Under the pieces are notes generated by a model that was not told where the DNA came from, made no database searches, and saw only the letters and a list, made by a program, of their open reading frames with translations. From positions 1-34,381 of IMG/VR virus record IMGVR_UViG_3300010354_000286: DNA of 34,381 nt, one strand, 5' to 3'. Shown piece by piece: positions 16,568 through 28,500 of the stretch. Numbering within the stretch: the first letter of the stretch is position 1; each line of letters opens with the position of its first letter. Source of the DNA: a virus. The position numbers and the translations under genes are program-made.

Positions 16568-19500
16568 TTGTGGAATAACCAATATATTTAAGAGAATTTG
16601 ATCTTATCACGCTAGGAGAAGTTGAAATTCCAGCATATCCATTAATATTTGCAGTGAACTGTTTGGGGGTTTTTCTAGTAAAATCACTAATAAGTCCCCA
16701 AGAATAATTTCCAAAAAATTCACTATACCCAGTTCCGGTTAACCCATTGTAATTTTGAACACTTGCAATAACTCTAGTTACATATGTTATACCTATTCCT
16801 GGAACAGATGTTTGTGCAATAGAAACCGAAGTAGCACTGTAAATGTTATCTAAAAATGTAGTACCAATACCAACAATAGATCCTGAAGAATCGAGAGCAG
16901 TAACTCCATTTCCAATGTTAGAATTTGTTACAACAAATAAATATCCCGTTTGAATTCCACTGATACCAGTAGATGCTATTCCAACAAATGGATTTATCAA
17001 AGAATTTCTAACGTAAGACAATGGGGGAATAAAAAGATCAAATGCTATTCCCGTAGAAGCTACGCCAACTGAAGTAGTGGAAATTCCGACAATAATTCCA
17101 AAATCTCCATGATAGCTTGCACTTGTAATATCCTCTTGAATTAAAGATGGCGATTCTATAATTATTAGAGGTGGATTTGATGATGTATATCCAATACCAG
17201 AATCATTTATAATTATAGAGGAAACCGTTCCACCAACCGATATAACGGATGTTGCTAAAGCAGTGCTTCCTATTCCCACCGTCAAACCATATCCAACTGG
17301 GTTTTGAATTATAATTGCTGGTGATGTGGAATAACCAACTCCACCATCTAAAACTACAATTGATGATATAGTTCCTGCAGAAGAAACGATTGCAGTTGCT
17401 GATGCTGATACTAAGTTATCTTGGGAGATTATTTTAAATGATTTCTGTGGAATATTATTTGTTCCATCCTGAACATATTCTCTACCGCTATCAAAGAAAG
17501 TTTTTACATTTTCTACAAATATCACAGTAGAAGAAGTGCTAACATTACTTATAATGTTTGTTGTGGGATAAATTAGTGGTTCATACATCACTCTAGTCTT
17601 TCCAATATATTTTCCATTCACGAATTTATCTTCAGTCTGTTTGCACAAGGTTACGGGTCTCTTTAAAAGAAGATTGGAAGAAATACCAATTCCAAAATAA
17701 GGATTTGTAACCACTAGGTCACTATTTGTAATTTGTTCAATAAGTCGTTCATTTTCATCTAGTAATGAATTATTAGAATTAATATTAATAGTATCTCCAA
17801 TCTCAACCTGTTCCAAAATATCTACATTTTGAACATCGACACCACCTGTTCCTTTATATAAAAGTATTTTTATACTATCTTCAATTTTTGGAGCCTCGAC
17901 AAATTCAATTACACTTCCTCCGGAGAATAAGTATCCTTCACCGGGAACTTGTAAAACATCATTTATAAAAACTAAAAGTGTTGCTTGAACATCAATTTTT
18001 GACCCCTTTTTCGCTCTTATTGACGTTTGTTGCCCGTCAATTTTAATTGGGAATAATTTTCTGGATCCGTCAATGAGATTTTCAATGGAGTCTAAAACTT
18101 GCAAATCTCCGAGTGACCAACCAACGAAGTTGTCGCTATAAGTTTTATCTACAGTTATTTGAAACTCCTCAAATGATAAAGATGTATTTGTTGGAATACC
18201 AGAAACTCCCCCTGAAGAAACTGTCAAAACATCTCCTACTCTATATCCAAAACCATAATTTTTAATTTCAAAATTAATAACACTTGATCCCTGACCTACA
18301 ACAATGTTTACTTTAGCTCCCGTGCCAATTCCAGAAGTACCAACACCAGAACTATAAACCAAAGGAATATCACTATAAGAAAGTGGGGAATCGAAAATTA
18401 CAATAGGCGGATTTGATGTAGTGTATCCTATTCCCGGATTAGTAATAGCAACACTTACAATACTTCCATCGATAATAGATGCTGTGCCAATATAATGAAT
18501 ATTTGGTGTTCCAACATCAGAAGTTGTTACGCCAACATTAACTGTGGTTTGAATTCCAGATCTATATCCAGATCCACTGTTACCAATACTAACTGATAAT
18601 ATTGTTCCCGCAGCAGAAACTATGGCAGTTCCTCCAGCAGACACTAAAGGTTGATACCCAAACCCGTGCGTTGACGCCACAGAAACAATTATTCCTCCTC
18701 TCGGAATATTAGTTAAATTAATATCATAATCATAATTTATATTTGTATTGCCATCAAAAGAAATAGAAGTTATTCCAGAATTCTCTTTTAAAGTATATTG
18801 ATTATTTTGTATTGTTCCACTTGTTTTGCTTGGAGATTGGAAAACATTATTAATTAAAATAATTGCATTTGAAGTAGATATTCCATTTATATTAGTTGAA
18901 TTTGAAGTGATGTTAAATTGAGTAGTGAACCCTGTAAATTCGGATGATATTTCGTCAAAAACATAATTTTTCTCATAAGTATCAAACAAACTATTTTCAA
19001 TGCCAGATCTTAAAAAGACTCTGCCACTAAATGTAGATGTATCTTTTATGCCAAGATAATCAACTTCGTCATACTTTGTGCTTGTATTGGATTGTAAAAT
19101 TTTTCCATAGGGAGGATCGGAAAAATAAATTGTGTTATTAATAATATTATAATTTCCCTTTACTTTGGTTACAACATCAAACTGATCATGTTCCTGTGAA
19201 ATTGTTCCTAATAGTGGTCTTCTTACAATAAGTCTTCCAGATGTTTGAAATCCAACAGACCTAATTTGCATAATCTCATTATTAATCTTGATTAAATCTC
19301 CACCAATAAAATCTTCAGGATTAATTATGTCAACAAAAGAACCGAATCTAGATAAAGAAGTTGATAGACCCGTTGTTGTTCCTGAAGAAACAACCGGATA
19401 TTGTATCACGTTATCAATTGTTATTAAGCATTTTGAATTTTGTTTCTTTGCCACGAATGAATGTATTGGTCTTCCTAAAACTTCTGGCGCAAGAGATGTT

Positions 19501-22500
19501 AAATTCAAAACCCTCGGAATAGTAGATAATGCATCTGAAGACGAAGCGGAAACTTTAACTTTAAAGTCGTTTTCTTTGACAATGTATAAAGTTTTTGGAA
19601 GTTTATTTGTAGATCCAATTCCAATTATACTAGTTGTAGCAATTCCAATTGCATTTTCCGTGGATTCATCCGAATCTGGATATGAATACTCTATTTCTTC
19701 GCCGGTTGCAAAAAAGTGACCTCCAACAAATTCAATAGTATCTTTATCTACATTTACTGATGTTGAAGAACTTCCAACAAAGTTTCTTTGGAAAATAGGA
19801 ATTTGATTGTATGTTAAGTCAAAACTTTGCTTAAGATTTAGCAATGTTCCTAGATATTCTCCATTACTAAATGAAATACTAGAACTATTCGTGAATGATT
19901 TCTTATTCTCATAGGATTCGTTGAATTCTGATAGTAAAAATTTAGAATATCTTACTTCAACATCAATATCAGGTAGAGGTGTGAATAATAATCTAGTTTT
20001 TGTATCTAAAACATCACTCGTAAATACTCCAAGACTTTCGTTAGAATAAATGATGCCAAATTCTGTAATAGAAGAAGTTAATCCACTACCAACAACAACT
20101 ATTTCTGAAGTCTGATAGTTATTATTTGTAGTGTCTCCAATACTTACGACATAATAAGAACCAGTACTTTTTGTGGTAAATTCGGAAATAACTTGAGGTG
20201 TTGGAGAAGAAGAAGACGATATAGAAACTACTCCCGATTCAATTTCTCCTGAGGAATACTGATGAGTTCCTACACCGCTTGATGATTGGTTTGCTATTGA
20301 TATTGCAAAAGTATTAATATTAATTGAGCTTCCATAACCAACAATTGGGTTCATTTTTAGAATTAAATTTCCACCATCTATACTTGCAGTATAAATTCCT
20401 TCACCATCACCACCAGAATAACTTTGAATATTTGATGAAGTTAATAATCCATATTCTAGAATATCTACATTTAAATCATCATGCAAGATGGTTAATTCAT
20501 TAAATTCACAATAACTTCTATCGGTGGATCCAATTTGAACCAATACCTTAGATGTTCTATATGATGTAGGGATACTTAAAATAGTTGTAGTTGAAGAAGT
20601 ACTGACTGATGAAGATTCTGATTGAATATTAACAATATCTCCAACAGATAAATTATCAGTCATAGTAGTTCCAATTCCACTAGATATATCAGCAAAATTG
20701 AATGAAAGTATGTTTACATCATAACTATCCTCAGTAAATTTAATTGGATAATATTCTATCTGAAGAGAATCCCCGACAATAGAAGTATCAAAAAATCCTA
20801 AGGTAGAAAATGTAGGAACAAAACCATACTGATTAATATATGCGAATTGTTCGTGTTGAATTAAACTTATGATTCCAACTTCAATTTCATCCGCAGAAAT
20901 TTTATTTTGAACACTAAAAAAGTATTTTTGTGATTGAATTTCTGATGTAAGGAAAGAACTTACTACGCTAAAATTATTAGTTGATCTATTACTGTTAAAT
21001 GATGAAGATATATCATCAATGACTAAAACATTATTGCCAATCAATTCAATGTAATCTTGAATTATTTTAGAATTAAATGTTATCTCATTTGATCCGATTC
21101 GAGAATCAATGGTAATATTATTTTCTCTCACCAAATCAAAGTCTGGATAGCAATTTATATTAAAAATGCTATAAATGTCTGCTATTCCCTCAATACTACT
21201 TCCTGTCTGTTCCTTTAACATTCCAGAATTTTTAGAATCTGAATCAATGATCAAATCACTAAACTTTTTAAATCCGGATGTATGAGTGAGAATACTTACA
21301 TTTTCATTCCACTTTTCAAATTCAACTTTAGACTGAACAGAGTATGAGAAGTATTGATAATAATCGTTATCATGTATTCTTTGGCTATTATAATTTAAAA
21401 ATCCAGTTTCTTTACTCCATCCTTTATTGACAACCGAAGACTCCGAAACATTAAATAATACTCTAAATTCCTCTACTTTTTTTATAGATGCTATACTATT
21501 GGATGATGTTCCTCTAATAACATCTCCAACTAAAAATTGATCAGATGTAGAAACTTTTAATATGTTTCTGTTTTCATCATGAAATTCTACAATTCCTTTT
21601 GATTTGTTGGATAAAACTATTTCATTATTGGAGAATTTTTTCTTTTTTGTTTTAATTTCAAAAGTTGGTAGTAAATTTACATTAATAACTCTTCCTGATC
21701 CTGAAGAATTTAAAGAGTCAAATGTGCCAAGAATTTCTCCATCATTTAAATAGTTTCCAATACTATATGAGATGGTAGCTCCAATTCCTCCAATATTTGG
21801 ATCTCTGCTAGTTATAGTAAAGAATGCATAGTTATATTCTTCGGAGTTATATCCTCTTAATGTGGATCCTATACCAACACTTATATTTTCTACAAAAATT
21901 CTATCACCAACATTAAAGGGAAAATCTGTAATATTGCTATATGAATTTGCCAGACCAACAGTTACAGTTTTATCTGAAGGATTAAAATAAATTGAAGAAA
22001 TACCAACCCCGTTATTATTATTAATTGCTAAAATTCTAGGGGAATAATCACTCAAAGTGTTTGTATTCTTTATAATACTTACTTTGTGGTTGTTGATATC
22101 ATAATCCAAAATTACATCATTTATTTTTTCTTGTCTATAAGTGTCAAACAATACTAAATCTGGCTTTATAGAATATTTTTTCCCAGGTAATAATACATTG
22201 ACACTTTCTAAAGTGGAAAAGGATTCTATTTCAAGCAATGAAGAAAACTTTCCTGTTGGTCTAAGAGAAAGGTCTGAAGAATAATCAAATCCAATATCCA
22301 ATATTTCAATATTACTTTTTCCAACTTTTCCGATATTTTTGCCTTCGGCATATAAAATTGCACCACGACCAGTTTGAGTTTTTATTGACTCTACTTTGGG
22401 TAAAGTTTTAAAATTAACTGGTGATGATATGACATTTACCTTGTAAATTTCTCCAGTAGCACTGGAAGATTTTATAAAATATTCTATTTCGGAAGTATTT

Positions 22501-25500
22501 TTATCATAAGAAGAAATTTCCGGTGTATATTGTGGTTGATATGTAAATGAGGTAGAAGAAACCCCGACTACTGAATATTTGCCATTGTATAAACTATTAT
22601 CAACGATAATTTGGCTAGCATTTTCGATATCACTATCAACAATAATTTCTAAATTTTCTGAATCATTTGTTTTTATGTCGATAGGTGATAATTTGTAATA
22701 TAGTTTATTTGGTATATTTTTTGTGTCTATTTCAACATAAGATCCAGAGTCAACCCCAACAGATCCAAATCTAACAACATCAAAAATCTTTGTTTTGCCA
22801 GATGATTCATATTCATTTTGGAAATTGGGATCGCTATAAAAATCTAATCTAAAAGCAGGTTGATTAGTAGACCCTTTTTTATATGAAAGTGAGGAATCTG
22901 ACAAATCAAATCTAATTTTGGAATTTTTAATTACATTTATTGGTGGATTAATTTTTGAAATAACTCCACCAGAAGTTGAAGTAAAGTCAACATAATTTGG
23001 ATTATTTTTAATGGAATTATAATAAGTTTCAGATAATCTAATTTTATCTTCACTTACAACTATAACATAATAGATTTTATCATTTTCCAATCCACCTATC
23101 GGTGAATCTGATGTATAAATTATTTTTTGTCCGTTCTTTAGTTTATGATTTCTAAGTGTAAGGGTGTCTTTAACTGCATCAACATCAGATGAAATAAATT
23201 CAATAATGTCTGCAGTGAATCTTCTATGCTTTTTGTTATACTTTAATTTTATAGACGTAGAAATCCCCGAGGTGACTTTTATTTCTATAATATCATTTCT
23301 GGATATTCCATGAGGTTCCTCTGTTTCAACAGTTACTATACTCTTAGTAACATCAGATAAAAGAATATTGTCATAGTTAGTTTTAAAACTATGAGTATTC
23401 CCCAATCCAATTGAGGTAAAGTATAAAATTCCAGATTTACTTGTTTCAATGCCAACATACTCTCCTAACGATCCAATTCCAACTCTGAAAGTGGAAATGC
23501 CTATTAAATCTTCTGATAATTTAATGACATATAGATTTTGGGATGAAGGTAAAGTAAATGTTGAAATGCCATTAGTCGAAACACCTAGAGATGTTCCTCC
23601 ATTTGAACTATAAATTACTTTATCTCCTGTTTTGAGTTGGTGATTTTCAATGTAAATTGATTGTGTTGGTATTGATTTTACATTCCACTTATTAATATAT
23701 GCAGTGACACCAATTCCAGATAATGAAGAAGTGTCAAAATTAATACTAATAGAAGATTCGCCTATAGAAACAATTTTCTTTTTGGTAGTATTGAATGAAG
23801 AATTTGTTGCATTAACAATATCAACATATCCACCATTCGTATAACTTTCTAAATCTTTAATATCAATAAAATATAAAAATGTAGTTGATCCAGTTCCTAC
23901 TGCAACTGGATGATTAAACTCATTAACATCCAAAAACAAAGTTGAAGTTATACCAACTCCAGAAGTAGTTCCAACGCCAACAGAAGTTGTGGGATCAAAG
24001 TATAACTCCTTGTTTGAAGAAAAATTATAAGATGTTGAAATACCAAAAGAAATTTTAAATTTTCTTGGATTTTCTGTTATAGCAATTCCAGCAGAAATTG
24101 ATGTTAACCCAATAGTATTATTTTGATTTCTTAGTATTCTGATTTGCGATTTTTGGGGATTAATATTCAATACTTTTACTTGTTCATCCCCAAGAAAATA
24201 TATATCATTCTCTCTGATCTTAGATGAATCAAGAGATCCAGATATGTTTAAATAAGTAACTATTCCGGTAACAGAAGATGAATCTATTCCAGAATTGATT
24301 CTTAGTTGATGCTTATCTACAGTTATTTTTTCAAAAATATTGTAATCATACGAAGAGGTGATATTGACAACATCATTTGTTGATAAATTATGTGGAACAG
24401 TAGCATATCCAACATAATCATTATTATTAATTTTAACAAACTCCACAAGAGAAATGGAAGTTGTAGACGCACTTACTCTATTAACTACTTTTCCTTTTAG
24501 TTCGGATACAAAAGATTTTACCTCAGAATTATCTAAAATAATTTTATCTCCTATGGCGTATCCAGTTCCTCCGGTTATAATGCCAATAGAGTCAACAGAA
24601 TTTTTTAATACTGTTTTTACTGAAGAAATTTGCGTTTTGGTTTTATTCGGATTAGTAAAGTAGTCGTAATGGGAATTTTTGTTTAATATTCCATATGGTT
24701 TTGTATTTCGTAGTAGGGATGTTTTATTAATATCCGTCTTTTGTGATGATAAAAATCTATCAAAATTAAATGGAATAGAACTAGATTTATAAGTATTGCC
24801 AATTACATATGGGAAAATTGGTTTTTTGTATTTAAAAAATGATCCAGTTGATTGTGGATTACCAGAATCAATAGTGCAAAAATATGCATAAACTCCATTT
24901 GGGAAATCGGGTGTTACGCAGAATCTTCCATTGTGCTCGTCTAGATTCCCCAATCCCACATACTCATAATCTTCAACAAAAATTCCCAATGGATAGTTTG
25001 GTCTATTATTAATATTTGTTTTAAGTTCATATCCAGAAACCATGGGAACAACTTGTCCCCCTAAAATTGATGAATAACCATATGGACCATATATTGGGTT
25101 TCCATCGTATGCCCATCCAATGATCGGAGAGTGTGTTTTTGATGTTGATTCTACGCCACTAGGAATGTTAGGAGTAATATCAAGCAATTCTAGGTCTGGA
25201 TTATAAATTAATTTTCCATTAAAGCTTCTAGTTCCAAGAACACATGATCTCAATTTTCTTGGAGCATATAAATGAGTATATTCTAGTTCGTCATTATTTT
25301 TAAACTTCGAGTAAAGAACGCCATCATCATCAGAAATTTGATTATTTTTAAATAATCTTTCAAATAAATTAATTCTCCAACTTTTTATATTTGTTTCAAA
25401 CTTTGCCTCCTTTCCGGAGGATATTACGTTTATAATTGTTTCTGGTTCATAGTTACTACCTCCAGAAATTATCTCAACTTTTTTGAGGAGGTTATTTTCT

Positions 25501-28500
25501 ATAATAGGAACCAAAACGGATCCGGATCCCTTCCCAAGTATTTTTATACTCGGAGTAGAATAATACTCAGATCCAACATTGTTGATTATAACATCGACAA
25601 TTTTTCCATCTTTAATGATTGGAGATACTTGTGCATTTTTTCCAGTCAGTAATGTGATAGTAGGTTGTTTTTTTAAGTTAATAATCTCAGAACCGTATGA
25701 AGACCCTTTATTTTCTAAATGAACAGAAGTGATTTCTCCATTAAATATTGGTCTTAGTGATATAGGATCAGTATAAGTAGATCCTATACCAGTTTTATAT
25801 GATATATTTAAAGATATTGGTTCATAATTAAAAATATGAGTTCCTATTCCAGATGAAGTAAAATCTACATATTCTTTTGTTTTGTAGAATATATCTTTTT
25901 GCGTATTTCCAATAGAAACATTTGATAGTTTAATTTCATTATTACTAATTTTAGTTACGTAATATGATGTATTTGAAGACATCCCACCAATTGGTGTTCC
26001 TGTAGAGGTATATACTATAATTTCTCCACTTTCATAACCATGATTTTCAATTTTTATTGAATTAGAAAAAGTGCTTATTCCGGAGGAAGATACTGTTCTT
26101 TTCTTAGTTTCATAATCAAAACCAGAATCAATAACATTAACAGATCCTATTTTTTTCTTTTTCAATAAAGATTTTAAAATATGAACACCAGTTCCTATTC
26201 CAGACAATCCTACTGTGTTAACTCCAGAAATTGAATCTTGTAAACTTAAATGCAGTTTAATTTTAAATGGATCAACTACTGAAACATAGTATTGGGAATT
26301 TGTTGATAACCCAGATATTTTAGTTTGACTTTGAGGATCGTAAAAAACAATCTCATTGTCTCTAAACTTATGATAAGTTGTAAATCCAATAATATTATTG
26401 GAAGTATTAATTCCAGTTTTTGCATTGAAGTATGATATATGATCCGTTGACACTAAGTTTACAAAAACTCTAGCATTTTTTCCATTTCCTCCAATAAAAG
26501 TTACAGATGGAGTTTCGATAATATCAAATCCTGGATTTATAATGTCAACTCTTTTAAGAGATCCTTTAATTGACAAATGTCCAACTGCCCCACTACCATT
26601 ATCATCTTTGATACTTAAAAAAGGAGGATTAATGATATCATATTCACTTCCTGCACTAACAGGTAATATGCTTTCAATTTCTCCATAATGCACAACATCA
26701 TTTGATTTATAATTTAAGAGTTCAACACCATTTACAAATATACCAGTTGTTCCTGGTTTGGTTTCTTCTGAATTATCAGAAACTGATGAATTTGGAATTG
26801 ATATTTTTTTTAATATATTTTGTGGTTTTAATCTTTTTGGAGTAAGAGATTCGTTACTAAATTCAGTTAGGGTTAATTTATTATTATTGACAGTTCCAGT
26901 TACTTTAATAAAATTTCCAGCAATAATATTTTCCCTACTTTTTACTAACTTAAAATTATATTCATCAACAACACTTATAAAATAAATTCCTTTGGGAATA
27001 TTTAATCTATTGATATCATCTTCTGGGTAATATACAACAGAATCTCCACTGTAGAGTCCATGCTTATCATTTGATCTAATTACTTCACTATTTGTATATC
27101 TACCAGAAAATAATATAGACCTATCAACTATAGAAATTGAGTCATAACCGGGTATTGATTGAGAATTTACATAAACATCTTTATTTTCATCTACATAGAC
27201 ATTTTGAACATTTGCAGAATATTTTAATAGATCTGAATAATCTGATGTTCTTACTTTTGAAATATTTTTTCTTAATTTATATGTAGTATTTAAATTAATA
27301 TCTTCAAATTCATTTTCTAAATTTTTATCATCAATACCACCGATTAGAAAAGTTTTTAGATCTACAACATCTTTAATAATTCCATTTTTAATTTGCCCTT
27401 CCGAATAAAGCAATGAAATAGGATCTCCAATTTTAAGTATATTTTCATCATATACTTCAATTTGATATGTGGGAGGATTTGCAGAATCCTTTAAAAGAAT
27501 GCTTTTAACATCATATTCTACTGGTATGTTATAGATCCAATTATTGCCTCTTATATCGTCAAGATTGTATCCAAGAGTTTCTATTTGAATTTTTTCTCCG
27601 GGTGAAGCATAATGCGGAGAATTTTCTATCTCTAACGAAGATAAAACCCCTGTAATATTTACTTTGATAATTTTTGATTGGTTGAACCCATAAGCAAATG
27701 TATTGATTCTGATTAAATCATTGGCATTAATATCTTGAGTAATTCCACTACAATTCAAAAACTGAGTTGATGTTTTTGACAAATATGAAACGATTATTTT
27801 TTGATTCTTGCTATTATAAACTTCTATTTCTCCGGATTCTGGAAATCCTATAGTTGAATCAACGTCAATATAATCAGACTGCGCTGGAATATTATTTGTT
27901 GCTTTAGTCTTGGGGTGAATAGTAAATTTTCCAATATTGGAGTCGTCTTCAACTTCCTGAGTTCTATCTAAACTAATTTTATAGTAAAATTTATCCCCTC
28001 TTTGAATCAATTCAACTTTACTTATTGTTCCCTTTGCTTGAGGAATATTTAAATATTCATCTTGAAAAAGAGATAAATTTTCCAACTCTTCTGGATTTTC
28101 TCCATCCAAAGGCTCTACTACAAGATCTCTAAAAATATTATATTGAGCATCAGAAGGTTGGATTAAATAATCTCTAGGTCTAATTATGTTTACATCTTCG
28201 CCAAAAAGTGATCTAAAAAGGAGTTCAAAGGAGCAATCTGTGCCTTTTGATGCATAAAACTGCTTTAGATTGCGAACAAATACTGCCTCATTAATTTGGT
28301 TATAAAAATTTTCTTCTTCAAATCCGGGTGCAATTTGAACTTTTATTTTTTTGAAAAATTCTTTTAAAAAGATAATACTTAGGTTTAAAACTTCAGACCC
28401 TAAAGCATGAGTTTGAATATTTGTTTCTTCAAAGATTAGTTTGTCGCTAAAATTTTCTGATTGATAAGATGCGGTCGCACTAAATCCGCGAGAACATCCT

